DNA of 64,000 bases, taken from contig DEHM01000001.1 in NCBI GenBank assembly GCA_002351925.1, positions 20,041-84,040 on the forward strand, given 5' to 3'. The DNA is from Bacteroidales bacterium UBA2800 (lineage in GTDB: Bacteria; Bacteroidota; Bacteroidia; Bacteroidales; Paludibacteraceae). The position numbers and the translations under genes are program-made. The notes under the pieces were generated by a model. That model saw nothing but the letters and a program-made list of their open reading frames with translations. It did not search any database and was not told the origin of the DNA. Each line of letters starts with the position of its first letter. The first letter of the stretch is position 1. Of this stretch, positions 6,394 to 15,795 are shown piece by piece.

Positions 6394-8949
6394 ATGAAGA
6401 TTAAAGTAAGTAATGTGAATCAGCCGAACTGGAAGGAGTGCAACATCCACGCCAACATGCCGGCAGAGCTGAGCAAACTGCAAGAGATTGCGTACAACAT
6501 GTGGTGGACCTGGAATGGTCAAGCACGCGACCTGTTCCGCTACATCGGCAACGACGATTGGCATCGTGCCGGTTCGAACCCTGTTGTACTGATGAACACG
6601 ATCAGTTACGATCGTATGGTAGAGCTGTCGAAGGACGAGACGTTCATGCAGCGGCTCAACGATGTATACGCCGAGTTCCGTGCCTATATGGACGAGCCGC
6701 GTGACAAGAAGAAACCGAGTATCGCTTATTTCTCGATGGAATACGGTATTGCGCACCTGCTGAAGATCTATTCGGGCGGTCTGGGAATCCTGGCCGGCGA
6801 TTATATCAAAGAGGCTAGCGACTGCAACATCGATATGACGGCTATCGGTTTCCTCTATCGTTATGGTTATTTTACCCAGACGCTGAGTCCGGAAGGTCAG
6901 CAGATAGCAAACTACGAAGCACAGAACTTCGCCAACCTGCCTATTACGCAGGTGAAAGAGAAAGACGGTAGCGACATGGTGATCGAGGTGCCCTACCCCG
7001 ACCGCGTGGTGAAAGCTTATCTTTGGCGCGTAGCCGTAGGTCGTATGGATTTGTATCTGCTGGATACCGACAACGACCTGAACAGCGAGTGGGATCGCCA
7101 GATTACTCACCAGCTGTACGGCGGCGATTGGGAGAACCGTATCAAACAGGAGATCCTGCTGGGTATCGGTGGTATGTTGGCCCTGAACAAACTGGGTATT
7201 AAGAAAGATGTTTACCACTGCAACGAGGGTCACGCCGCCCTGATGGGTCTGCAACGTATGGTGGACCTGGTAGCAGAGGGTCTGACTTTCAACCAAGCTA
7301 AGGAAGTGGTCCGCGCCAGCGGTTTGTACACCTGCCACACTCCGGTTCCTGCAGGTCACGACTACTTTGAAGAGAGTCTGTTCTACAAATACATGAGTTC
7401 GTACGCCGACAAACTGGGTATCTCGTGGGATGAGTTGATCGGTATGGGTCGTACCAATCCCGAGGATAAGAACGAGAAGTTCTCGATGTCGGTCTTCGCG
7501 CTGAACACCTGCCAAGAAGCAAACGGTGTATCGTGGCTCCACGGCGAAGTCAGCAAGAAGATGTTCGCGCCTGTATGGCCTGGTTATTTCCCTGAAGAGC
7601 TACACGTAGACTACGTGACCAACGGTGTGCACATGCCGACATGGGCAGCCAGCGACTGGAAAGCCGTATACAATAAATACCTGCCGGAAGGCTGGCAGAA
7701 AGATCAGTCGAACATGGATATGTGGAAGCCGTATGCCGACATCCCCGATGCTGAAATCTGGGCTACGCGCATGGAGCTGAAGCGTAAGATGATGGAATAC
7801 ATCAAGGATCAGTTCAAGAACGACTGGATGAAGAACCAGGGTGACCCGGGCCGTATTATCCAAGCGCTGAGCGAGATGAACCCCAACAATCTGATCATCG
7901 GTTTCGGTCGTCGTTTTGCAACCTACAAACGTGCTCACCTGCTGTTCACCGACCTGGAGCGCCTGGACAAGTTGGTCAATAACCCTAACTACCCGGTACA
8001 GTTCCTCTTCACCGGTAAGGCGCACCCCGCAGACGGTGGTGGTCAGGGCCTGATCAAGCGTATCATTGAGATCAGCCGTATGCCGCAATTCCTGGGCAAG
8101 ATCATCTTCCTGGAGAACTATGATATGCGTTTGGCCAAACGATTGATCTCAGGTGTAGATATCTGGTTGAACACGCCGACTCGTCCGCTGGAGGCCAGTG
8201 GTACGTCGGGAGAAAAAGCTCAGATGAACGGTGTATTGAACTTCTCCGTGAAGGACGGTTGGTGGTACGAAGGTTACGTGAAGGGCGCAGGATGGTACCT
8301 GACCGAAAAACGTACCTACGAGAACCAAGCTCACCAGGATCAGTTGGATGCCGCCACGATCTATTCGCTGCTTGAGCGCGACATCATCCCGCTGTATTAC
8401 GCTAAGAACTCGAAGGGCTACAGCCCCGAGTGGATTCAGTATATCAAGAACTCGGTAACAAAGATCACGCCACGCTTCACGATGAAACGCATGTTGGACG
8501 ACTATTTCGCTAAGTTCTACAACAAACTGGCGAAACGTCACGCCCTGCTGATGGCGGACAACTACAAAGTAGCCAAAGAGATCGCCGCGTGGAAAGAGAA
8601 CATCGCTGCCCACTGGGACGAGATAGAGGTAGTTGACAAGACGGCAGTAGACCTCAACAGCCTCAGCGTAGGTGATAAATTCCGCGTAGCGGTAGAACTG
8701 GACACCCACGGTCTGAACGACAAGGGCATCGGCGTAGAACTCGTAGCTGTACGGACCTCTATCCATAACAACGATAAACTCTATGAGGTAGAGCCGTTGA
8801 AACTGGTTAAGGCAGATGGTCGCCACCTGTTCTTTGAGAACACCTATCAGCTCGACTATGCCGGCGGTATGAAGTTCGCACTGCGTATGTATCCACACCA
8901 CGAATTGCTGCCGCACCGCATGGACTTCTGCTACGTTCGCTGGATCTAA
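6394..8949 (+). CDS. glgP: Alpha-glucan (glycogen) phosphorylase, GT35
   Basis: Cytoplasmic PLP enzyme that phosphorolyses glycogen or maltodextrin to glucose-1-phosphate. The 851-residue protein has the short-N-terminus layout of prokaryotic GlgP: AYNMWWTWNGQARDLFRYI near residue 32, YFSMEYGIAHLLKIYSGGLGILAGDYIKEASD, CNEGHAAL, TNGVHMPTW, GFGRRFATYKRAHLLF and the PLP motif EASGTSGEKAQMNG, where K608 is the likely Schiff-base lysine. A small beta-rich C-terminal part (about 750-851) follows the catalytic region, as in the GlgP subfamily with a DUF3417-type start. It is monocistronic: own promoter at 6314-6344 and a strong hairpin at 8976-9005. Confidence 0.94.
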   Translation: MKIKVSNVNQPNWKECNIHANMPAELSKLQEIAYNMWWTWNGQARDLFRYIGNDDWHRAGSNPVVLMNTISYDRMVELSKDETFMQRLNDVYAEFRAYMDEPRDKKKPSIAYFSMEYGIAHLLKIYSGGLGILAGDYIKEASDCNIDMTAIGFLYRYGYFTQTLSPEGQQIANYEAQNFANLPITQVKEKDGSDMVIEVPYPDRVVKAYLWRVAVGRMDLYLLDTDNDLNSEWDRQITHQLYGGDWENRIKQEILLGIGGMLALNKLGIKKDVYHCNEGHAALMGLQRMVDLVAEGLTFNQAKEVVRASGLYTCHTPVPAGHDYFEESLFYKYMSSYADKLGISWDELIGMGRTNPEDKNEKFSMSVFALNTCQEANGVSWLHGEVSKKMFAPVWPGYFPEELHVDYVTNGVHMPTWAASDWKAVYNKYLPEGWQKDQSNMDMWKPYADIPDAEIWATRMELKRKMMEYIKDQFKNDWMKNQGDPGRIIQALSEMNPNNLIIGFGRRFATYKRAHLLFTDLERLDKLVNNPNYPVQFLFTGKAHPADGGGQGLIKRIIEISRMPQFLGKIIFLENYDMRLAKRLISGVDIWLNTPTRPLEASGTSGEKAQMNGVLNFSVKDGWWYEGYVKGAGWYLTEKRTYENQAHQDQLDAATIYSLLERDIIPLYYAKNSKGYSPEWIQYIKNSVTKITPRFTMKRMLDDYFAKFYNKLAKRHALLMADNYKVAKEIAAWKENIAAHWDEIEVVDKTAVDLNSLSVGDKFRVAVELDTHGLNDKGIGVELVAVRTSIHNNDKLYEVEPLKLVKADGRHLFFENTYQLDYAGGMKFALRMYPHHELLPHRMDFCYVRWI

Positions 8950-8975
8950 TCGCGTTCAGCAAGGAGATCAAAACT

Positions 8976-9009
8976 AGAAGAAGCGACCTTCGGGCCGCTT
9001 CTTCTTTTA
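8976..9009. terminator. Bidirectional terminator between glgP and nrnA
   Basis: AGAAGAAGCG (8976-8985) pairs with CGCTTCTTCT (8996-9005), and the interior CC-TTCG-GG closes a stable tetraloop. T-rich sequence follows on the plus strand. It separates two convergent genes and can serve both. Confidence 0.85.
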
Positions 9010-9011
9010 TC

Positions 9012-10079
9012 TCAGTCTTTCTTGAAATACTTAGGGTACTCGCGCAGGAACAGACGCGCTGCCGCACGGATAGATCCGTAGAAATCACCTCCAGAAGCGT
9101 TCGCGTGTCCGCCGCCGCGGAACACTTCGGCAGCCATGACATTGACCGGTCGGTCGCCTTGCGAACGGAACGACACTTTCACCACATTCTTCGATGTGCC
9201 GGGTTTCGGTTCCTGTTCACGCATAAAGACCGAATAGAAGATATCTCCCATCTGCAGCGGCATATTGACGATACCTTCGGTATCACCCTGCTTGTAGTTG
9301 AACTGCTTGAGTTCCTCTATTGAGAGCGTTATCAGCGCCAAGTGATACTCCGGAAAGAGCTGCATCTTGCGGTAGAGACAATACCCCGTCATGTGCATTC
9401 GGTCCGCCGAATACTGATTGAAGACACGGTCGTAAATCTTGTCTTTCTCTATCCCCGCGCGCATTAACTCCGCCACTATCTCATAGAGATCGGGGTTACT
9501 GCTGTTATACGAAAAATTGCCTGTATCGGTCATTAACCCTGTGTAGAGACAATTGGCAATATCTAGGATTGGCCGCCAATGGTCCCGTCCTTGGTTCGAA
9601 TTACTCTGCCCTTGGTTTAATAAATAATAGACTAATTCGCAGGTCGAAGAAGCTGAGGGGTCGGAAATCATGACCGTAGCGAAGTCCGTCGGGTGCAGAT
9701 GATGGTCAATCATGAGTTTTGGGCACGGTTTTTGCAGGAGTCTTTCTCCGATAGGGCCTATGCGTTTGGCATCGTTAAAATCGAGGCAGACCGCCAGATC
9801 GGCTTCATCCAGCCGCTGATCGCACATCTCGGCTTGCCGCTCGTATACCAACACCTCCGCTACGCCGGGTAGCCAAGCCAGGAAATCCGGGAAGTCGTTA
9901 GGCACAATCACCGTCGCACGGACATCCGCGGCACGCGACTCCAGATAATGGCGTAAGGCCAACGAGGATCCCATTGCATCGCCGTCAGGCCCCATATGCG
10001 TGAAGATGACTACGCGGCGAGCGGCATTGAGCAATCGGTGCGCCTCAGCAGCCAGTTGTATGTCAATTCTACTTGTCAT
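9012..10079 (-). CDS. DHH/DHHA1 phosphoesterase, NrnA-like (nanoRNase / pAp phosphatase)
   Basis: A 355-residue cytoplasmic phosphoesterase. DHH-family metal motifs are present in order: THMGPDGDAMGSSLAL (DGDAxGS), the DFND segment, IDHHLHP (DHH) and TGLMTDTGNFSY; the DHHA1 motif FRGGGHANASGGDF lies near the C-terminus. NrnA-type enzymes degrade 2-5-nt RNAs and dephosphorylate pAp. The linker after the DHH domain contains two NQG motifs encoded by an 8-nt repeat 21 nt apart. An in-frame upstream methionine exists, but the ATG at 10079 sits correctly behind the promoter, which occupies the would-be extension. Confidence 0.88.
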   Translation of the reverse strand: MTSRIDIQLAAEAHRLLNAARRVVIFTHMGPDGDAMGSSLALRHYLESRAADVRATVIVPNDFPDFLAWLPGVAEVLVYERQAEMCDQRLDEADLAVCLDFNDAKRIGPIGERLLQKPCPKLMIDHHLHPTDFATVMISDPSASSTCELVYYLLNQGQSNSNQGRDHWRPILDIANCLYTGLMTDTGNFSYNSSNPDLYEIVAELMRAGIEKDKIYDRVFNQYSADRMHMTGYCLYRKMQLFPEYHLALITLSIEELKQFNYKQGDTEGIVNMPLQMGDIFYSVFMREQEPKPGTSKNVVKVSFRSQGDRPVNVMAAEVFRGGGHANASGGDFYGSIRAAARLFLREYPKYFKKD

Positions 10080-10095
10080 ATTTGGAAATTTTGTG

Positions 10096-10125
10096 CAAAG
10101 ATACAGATTTATTTGCATATATCAA
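10096..10125 (-). promoter_or_regulatory. Promoter of the nrnA-like gene
   Basis: Minus strand: -33 TTG (10125-10123), 19-nt spacer, -7 TATCTTTG (10103-10096), 16 nt before the ATG. It shares the TTGCATATATCAA element (10113-10125) with the divergent promoter. Confidence 0.77.
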
Positions 10126-10143
10126 AATTTTTTTGTAATTTTG
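10113..10143 (+). promoter_or_regulatory. Promoter of the long foldase-gldG-parAB operon
   Basis: Plus strand: -33 TTG (10113-10115), 20-nt spacer, -7 TAATTTTG (10136-10143). It is the only clear promoter seen ahead of the string of plus-strand genes ending at 21677. Confidence 0.8.
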
Positions 10144-10190
10144 CGGGCTGTTTGTATGGAATACAAAAAAATATTTAAAAATCAATGTAT

Positions 10191-11987
10191 ATGAAGAAGA
10201 TTTTATTGGTATTAGTCGCCGGTTGGATGGGTCTCGCTATGCAGGCTCAGACGTTGATGACCGTAAATGGTCAACCCGTCACCGCTGAGGAGTTTCTCTA
10301 CATCTATGAGAAGAACAACCAGGCCGGCGCCGTTGATCCCAAAACGATGGACGAGTATCTGGACATGTTCATCAATTTCAAACTCAAAGTGATGGAGGCC
10401 GAGCAACAAGGTATTGACACCACTGCCGCATTCAAGAAAGAGTTGAAAGGCTACCGTGCACAGGCTACGCCTAAGTACATGCAAGACCAGCAGGCTATCG
10501 ATAGTCTGGTGGAGATGAGTTGGCAGCACATGGCGAAAGACCGCCGTGCGGCACATATCGCCATCCAGTGTCCGGCTAACGCCAGTCAGGGTGCCATCGA
10601 CACCGCTCTTGCCAAGATTAACGAGGCACGCGAACGCGTCACCATCGGCAAGGGTGTGATGAAAGGCAAAGGCAAACGTGCCAAACTGGTGCGTCAGAAA
10701 GTGGAGGCGTTCGACAAAGTGGCTCGCGAAGTAAGCACCGACCCGAGCGTACAAGAGACAGGCGGCGAACTGGGATGGATCACTCCGTTCCGCTATGTCT
10801 ATCCGCTGGAAGAGGCTGTATACAACACTCCGGTAGGCCAGATCAGCGAGGTATTCCGCACTCAGTACGGTTTCCACATCGTCCTGATAGAAGAGGAACG
10901 TGACCACGAGGAAGTTAAGGCCCGCCATATTATGAAGATGGTGCCGCGCGCCAACGAGGCAGACCCCGAGCAGACCAAACAGGCCGATAGCACAGCTGCC
11001 GTCAAGAAAGCCCAGATTGACAGTCTGCGTGCCCTTGTGACGACAGAGAACTTTGCCCAAATGGCTCAGACTGAGTCGGAGGACCGTGGCAGCAGTGCCC
11101 GTGGAGGTGACCTGGGTTGGTTCGGTAAGGGTATGATGGTCAAACCGTTCGAAGATGCCGCTTTCAGCATGAAGGATGGCGAGATAAGCCAGCCCGTCCG
11201 CTCCGCTTACGGTTGGCACATCATCCTCAAAGAGGGACAACGCGGTATCCAACCGCTCGACTCGATGCGTGCACAGATTCTGCGTCAGGTACAACGCGAC
11301 GAGCGCATGAAAGAAGCCGACAAGAGCTTCGTACGCAAAGCGCGTGCCGAGTATAACCTACCGGCTGAGATGAGCGACGCCGAGGTGAAAGCCTATGCTG
11401 ACGAGCACCTGGAGGATAAGTACGCCGACCTGAAGAACCTCGTCAAAGAGTATCACGACGGTATTCTCTTGTTCGAAGTATCGCTGCGCGAGGTATGGGA
11501 CAAAGCGGCCAAAGACACCGCTGGTCTTGAGGCTTATTTCCAAGCTAACAAGCAGAAATACACCTGGGAGCAACCCCGTTGGAAAGGCTATCTGCTGCAA
11601 TGTAAAGACCAGAGTAGCGCCAAGGTGGCCAAGTCGATTATCAAGAGTGCTGACGCCGACAGCGTCAACGCCTACATTGCCCGCCGTTTGAACACCGACA
11701 CCGTGCAGTATGTCAAAGTGCAACACGGCTTGTGGGAAAAAGGCAAGAACGGCGCCATCGACAAGTTCGGTTTCAAAGACAAGAAAGCCGAGTATACCCC
11801 CTCGGAGCAACTCCCCGTTGTGATCTGTATCGGTAAGAAACTCAAAGCACCGGAGACATGGAGCGACGAAAAAGGCAAAGTGACCACCGATTACCAGGAC
11901 TATCTGGAGGCAGAGTGGATTAAGGCTCTTCGCGCAAAATATCCCGTCGTACTAAACGAAGAAGTTTGGGAAAAGATTAAGAAATAA
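10191..11987 (+). CDS. Periplasmic SurA/PpiC-like peptidyl-prolyl isomerase
   Basis: A 598-residue exported protein with a signal peptide MKKILLVLVAGWMGLAMQA followed by Q. Two parvulin-type rotamase domains are visible, each with the GGxLGW hallmark: TGGELGWITPF with TQYGFHIVLIEE (about residues 125-245), and GGDLGWFGKGMMVKPFEDAAF with SAYGWHIILKE (about 245-365). The first is split by a basic insert (KGVMKGKGKRAKLVRQKVE). The remaining 230 residues form a lysine-rich C-terminal region. It probably assists outer-membrane protein folding. An ATG two codons earlier is also possible. First gene of the operon. Confidence 0.88.
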   Translation: MKKILLVLVAGWMGLAMQAQTLMTVNGQPVTAEEFLYIYEKNNQAGAVDPKTMDEYLDMFINFKLKVMEAEQQGIDTTAAFKKELKGYRAQATPKYMQDQQAIDSLVEMSWQHMAKDRRAAHIAIQCPANASQGAIDTALAKINEARERVTIGKGVMKGKGKRAKLVRQKVEAFDKVAREVSTDPSVQETGGELGWITPFRYVYPLEEAVYNTPVGQISEVFRTQYGFHIVLIEEERDHEEVKARHIMKMVPRANEADPEQTKQADSTAAVKKAQIDSLRALVTTENFAQMAQTESEDRGSSARGGDLGWFGKGMMVKPFEDAAFSMKDGEISQPVRSAYGWHIILKEGQRGIQPLDSMRAQILRQVQRDERMKEADKSFVRKARAEYNLPAEMSDAEVKAYADEHLEDKYADLKNLVKEYHDGILLFEVSLREVWDKAAKDTAGLEAYFQANKQKYTWEQPRWKGYLLQCKDQSSAKVAKSIIKSADADSVNAYIARRLNTDTVQYVKVQHGLWEKGKNGAIDKFGFKDKKAEYTPSEQLPVVICIGKKLKAPETWSDEKGKVTTDYQDYLEAEWIKALRAKYPVVLNEEVWEKIKK

Positions 11988-11991
11988 ATTG

Positions 11992-13626
11992 ATGCGGAAG
12001 TACGCGCCGTACATATTCATCGCAGGTCTGTTCCTGTGTCTCTACGGAACGCTGCAAATGCGTCCCGTGCGGTGGGATTTGACGGACGACAAGCACTATA
12101 GTTTGAGCGAAGCATCAAAGAACCTGCTTCGTTCAACCGACGCCCCTGTCGAGGTGACGCTGTTCCTGCAGGGAGACCTCAATGCCGGTTTCCGTCGGCT
12201 GCAAAAAGCCACACGGGAGACGCTCGACGAAATGGCTGTCTACTGCGACCTCCGAGTTTCTACGGACATCAACGATCTTGCGGACTCCTTGGGGCTGCCC
12301 CCCATCGTCATCCACGAGCGCGAGCAGAACGGCAAGACAGCACAGACGACTGTTTATCCCTACGCGCTGATGCGCTATAAGGGTAAGCGGGCACCAATAG
12401 CGTTACTCAAAAACACCCGCGGACTGAGCGGAGAAGAGAACCTGAACGCCAGCATCGAGAACCTCGAGTTCGCCTTTGCCGAAGCGCTCCACCTGTTGCA
12501 ACAAGACGAGACACCGCGCGTGGCCATTCTGGAAGGACACGGAGAACCCGACGAGGCGCACACCTACGACTTGATGCGTGCGCTGAGCCGCTATTTCCAA
12601 GTGGACCGCGGCAGTATTCTCGCCGCCGACTCCACAGCAGTAGACGCGCACATGCTTGATGGTTATAAAGCCATCCTGATTGTAGGCCCACAGACGGCGT
12701 TCTCCGATGCGGAGAAATTCGTCATCGACCAGTACCTGATGCAGGGCGGCGCGGTGCTATGGGCACTCGACGGCGTGCGGTTCAGCGAGCAGGTGCTACA
12801 GCAAGAGGGCTTCACGCCTATCGTGGCGCTCGAGCTCGCGCTGACCGATATGCTCTTCCGTTACGGCGTACGTATCAACCCTGCCCTGGTGCAAGATGTG
12901 CAATGTCTGCCCATCCCCGTCAATGTGTCGAGCGATCCGCAGCAACCCAATTTTCAACCCCTTCCTTGGACCTACGCTCCGTTGCTACTGACCAGTCAAG
13001 GCAGCCCCATCACCAAGAATCTCGGACAAGTCAGCAGTATGTTTGTCAGTCCGATAGATGCCGTAGGCGGAGAGGATGGTATCGAAAAACGGGTTCTGCT
13101 GGCAACCAGTACAGCCACGCGACTGACCGCTACGCCGGGCGAAGTCAACCTGAGTGACATGAATCCCGACATGACGCAGTTCCGCTACCAGTATGTGCCG
13201 GTAGCCGTATCGATGGAGGGTGTGTTCAACAGCGCTTTTGCGCACCGCATGGTGCCTGAAGGCATCGTCAACGGTACACCTATCATCAAGCAGAGCCGAT
13301 TGACGCATCAGGTGGTTATCGGTTGCGGAAGTATCGCCGGCAACGAATTGCAGAAAGGGCAACCCCTTCCTATGGGCTACGACCGCTACAGCAGCATGCA
13401 GTTCAGCAACCGCGACTTGATGGTCAATGCCGTCCTCTGGCTCACCGATGCCGACGGACTAATCAGTCTGCGCGAGAAGAGTGTCGCGCTCCGGTTGCTC
13501 AACGACAAACGGGCACACGACGAACGAACCAAGATACAATTGATAAGCACTATCAGCCCTATAGCCATATTGGCACTACTCGGACTGACGGTACAACTAA
13601 TACGAAGAAGAAAATATGAGAAATAA
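11992..13626 (+). CDS. gldG: Gliding-motility-associated ABC-type protein GldG
   Basis: A 544-residue protein resembling GldG: N-terminal membrane helix (YIFIAGLFLCLYG), RPVRWDLTDDKHYSLSEASKNLLRSTDAPVEVTLFL, VAILEGHGEPDEAHTYDLMRALSRYFQV, ILIVGPQTAFSDAEKFVIDQYLMQGG, and a C-terminal membrane helix ending in RRRKYEK. GldG normally works with the ABC permease GldF and ATPase GldA, and is also found in many non-gliding Bacteroidota. No gldF or gldA is next to it here. The start is taken as ATG 11992, since the preceding TTG lies against the previous stop. Its end overlaps the next gene by 11 bases. Confidence 0.87.
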   Translation: MRKYAPYIFIAGLFLCLYGTLQMRPVRWDLTDDKHYSLSEASKNLLRSTDAPVEVTLFLQGDLNAGFRRLQKATRETLDEMAVYCDLRVSTDINDLADSLGLPPIVIHEREQNGKTAQTTVYPYALMRYKGKRAPIALLKNTRGLSGEENLNASIENLEFAFAEALHLLQQDETPRVAILEGHGEPDEAHTYDLMRALSRYFQVDRGSILAADSTAVDAHMLDGYKAILIVGPQTAFSDAEKFVIDQYLMQGGAVLWALDGVRFSEQVLQQEGFTPIVALELALTDMLFRYGVRINPALVQDVQCLPIPVNVSSDPQQPNFQPLPWTYAPLLLTSQGSPITKNLGQVSSMFVSPIDAVGGEDGIEKRVLLATSTATRLTATPGEVNLSDMNPDMTQFRYQYVPVAVSMEGVFNSAFAHRMVPEGIVNGTPIIKQSRLTHQVVIGCGSIAGNELQKGQPLPMGYDRYSSMQFSNRDLMVNAVLWLTDADGLISLREKSVALRLLNDKRAHDERTKIQLISTISPIAILALLGLTVQLIRRRKYEK

Positions 13627-15124
13627 CACTATCCTGTTATGGCTTGTAGCCCTCTGGCTGGCTACGCCGTTGTGGGCACAGACGTCTACTGAGGTCGTCA
13701 ACTACAAAAACTGCCCCACCGACACGGTCGATGGTGAGATAGTCTATAAGTACAAAGTGGAGAAGAGTATCGGCCTATATCGCGTAGGCGTTAACTTCAA
13801 CGTACAACAGAGCGAGATCATTCGCATGAACCCGCAACTCAAACAACGCGGACTCCATTACGGAGAGACCATCCTCATCCCCACCGGTCGGCGTGCTGTC
13901 AAAGAGACCGAAGCAGTTGTCGTCAAGACCGAAGTACGCGACGTGACACCTGCCCCCGTACCGGTTCCGACGCCTGCTCCTGAACCAACTCCTGCGCCCG
14001 AAGAGGTAAAGGAAACGCTTACGACAGAAGTCGCAGAGACACCCCAAGAAACTATCGTTGTGACAATACCAGAGGCTCCCGTCGTGATTACTTCCGATAC
14101 CATCGTCATAGCTGCGGACACAGTTATCCTGGCCGACGCCCTGCCACCAACAAAGAAACAAGTCATCGAGCTGGCACTTATGCTACCCTTCGAGAGCCAA
14201 CAGATCAAACGCAGCCAGAATGCGGACAAGATGTTGGAGTTCTATCAAGGAGCCCTGCTGGCATTGTACGAATTGCAAAACGACAGTACTCTCTATCGTC
14301 TGCGCGTCTATGACACCGAACGCAGCGAACGACGTGTTAACGCTCTCTGCGACAGCACCGAACTGGACAGCGTACGCGGTATCCTGGGCTTGGTATACCC
14401 CATCCAGATAGAACGCATGACAGCCTGGTCCGCTGCCCATAACATCCCTCTGCTTGTGCCTTTCAGCAACGATCTGGAACTGGCCGAGCACAGCCAACTC
14501 ATGCAGTTCAATGCGACCGACCGCCAAGAGGCCGACAGCTTATGCCGATGGATGCAAGGTAGAGACCTGCATTGTGTAGCGGTGGAGGTGCGCGAGGCGG
14601 ATATGACGACACCCATCCGTACCCTGCGTAAGCAGATGCGTGCCAGCGGTATCGCCTATCATGCTCTTGCGCTGCGTGACCTCATGGCCGACTCGGCAGC
14701 CTACGCACTCGACAAGGAGAAAGAGAATCTGGTTATCCTGCATAGCGATCGATACCAGCATATACGTGCCTTGCTGCCTCATATAGAAACTCTGCAAGCC
14801 GCCGGCTACCGCATTCGCCTGCTCAGCCAGTTCTCCTGGCAGAAAGAGAACATCCACCTGCCGCAAGTGTATACCTCTATGTTCACCGCCCATGGTGACA
14901 GCAAAGCCTACGAGGCTCTGTGGAAACAGTATTTCATCAACGGACACGTGTCGGAATCGCCGCGCTATGACCGACTGGGCTATGACCTGATGAAGACGCT
15001 TATCGCCCGCCTGAACGGCGAGACCTCCTATCACGGTCTACAATCGGATATAGAGTTTATACGCGTCAGCGATAACGGCGGATGGCAGAATAGTCATGTA
15101 CAAGTAGTAAGCACCAACGAGTGA
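13616..15124 (+). CDS. Exported LysM plus periplasmic-binding-protein-like (type 1) protein
   Basis: A 502-residue protein with a signal peptide ending PLWA before Q. Residues about 45-95 form a LysM-like domain (YKVEKSIGLYRVGVNF...IIRMNPQLKQRGLHYGETILIP), expected to bind peptidoglycan. A proline- and alanine-rich linker (PVPVPTPAPEPTPAPEE) spans the cell-wall region. From about 185 the protein resembles a class I periplasmic binding fold (IELALMLPFESQQIK...FYQGALLALYEL, GILGLVYPIQIERMTAWSAAHNIPLLVPFS). I infer a periplasmic scaffold or sensor; a ligand cannot be assigned. Overlaps gldG and the next gene, so it belongs to the same transcript. Confidence 0.8.
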   Translation: MRNNTILLWLVALWLATPLWAQTSTEVVNYKNCPTDTVDGEIVYKYKVEKSIGLYRVGVNFNVQQSEIIRMNPQLKQRGLHYGETILIPTGRRAVKETEAVVVKTEVRDVTPAPVPVPTPAPEPTPAPEEVKETLTTEVAETPQETIVVTIPEAPVVITSDTIVIAADTVILADALPPTKKQVIELALMLPFESQQIKRSQNADKMLEFYQGALLALYELQNDSTLYRLRVYDTERSERRVNALCDSTELDSVRGILGLVYPIQIERMTAWSAAHNIPLLVPFSNDLELAEHSQLMQFNATDRQEADSLCRWMQGRDLHCVAVEVREADMTTPIRTLRKQMRASGIAYHALALRDLMADSAAYALDKEKENLVILHSDRYQHIRALLPHIETLQAAGYRIRLLSQFSWQKENIHLPQVYTSMFTAHGDSKAYEALWKQYFINGHVSESPRYDRLGYDLMKTLIARLNGETSYHGLQSDIEFIRVSDNGGWQNSHVQVVSTNE

Positions 15125-15795
15125 GTCGCAAGCGCTACATAGTAACCCTCCTAATAGTCCTGACGTCCGTAACGGCGATAGGACAGAAACGGCTGAGCGT
15201 ACCAGAGATGTACGTCGGTGTACAAGGCGGCGTGTCAGCTTCGACAGTGATGTTCAGTCCAAAAGTCGGAAACATGTCTCCTATTGAGCAAGCCTGTGTC
15301 TTGGGCGCCAATGCTGGCTTTGTATTCCGCTATTCGGGGCATAAGTGCTGCGCGGTCCAACTGGAACTAGACTACCTACATCGCGGATGGCGAGAACATA
15401 ATAGCACCGGGACGTATACGCGCGACTTGCACTACTTGGAGATACCGCTACTGATGCATATTTACTTCGGCAGCGAAAGGTGGAGAGGCTTCTTCAACCT
15501 CGGCCCGCAGATAGGTTATTGCATCAAAGACGGCGGAGGCAAAGGTACCCAGATAAGCAGCGACGGCAATGAGTACGCGCCTATCAACCACCGCTTCGAC
15601 TGGGGACTGGCTACCGGACTCGGTTTCTACTATCGCTCGCGCAACGCAGGCTTATATCAGTTTGAGGCGCGCTTCGACTATAGTTTTGGGGCAATCTTCG
15701 GTACCCAACTGGAAGATCACTTTGCCATGGCCAATCCGATGGACCTGAGTATTAACCTGGCTTGGATGTGGGAACTTAAGAAAAAGAAAAAATGA
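15121..15795 (+). CDS. PorT-like outer-membrane beta-barrel protein
   Basis: A 224-residue protein with a signal peptide (SRKRYIVTLLIVLTSVTAIG, then Q) and alternating amphipathic strands: MYVGVQGGVSASTVMFSP, LGANAGFVFRYSGHKCCAVQLELDYLHRGW, LEIPLLMHIYFG, FFNLGPQIGYCI and FDWGLATGLGFYYR. This matches the outer-membrane barrel family typified by PorT. PorT itself is a T9SS accessory protein, but many paralogues exist, so a T9SS role is only suggested. The start is GTG at 15121, overlapping the previous stop as GTGA; no nearer ATG gives the signal peptide. Confidence 0.8.
   Translation: MSRKRYIVTLLIVLTSVTAIGQKRLSVPEMYVGVQGGVSASTVMFSPKVGNMSPIEQACVLGANAGFVFRYSGHKCCAVQLELDYLHRGWREHNSTGTYTRDLHYLEIPLLMHIYFGSERWRGFFNLGPQIGYCIKDGGGKGTQISSDGNEYAPINHRFDWGLATGLGFYYRSRNAGLYQFEARFDYSFGAIFGTQLEDHFAMANPMDLSINLAWMWELKKKKK

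Noticed and set aside
14938..14954. CGGACACGTGTCGG as a possible parS site near parAB
   Set aside because: It has only the central ACGTGT-type core, differs from the GTTTCACGTGAAAC parS pattern on both arms, and lies inside the LysM-gene coding sequence.
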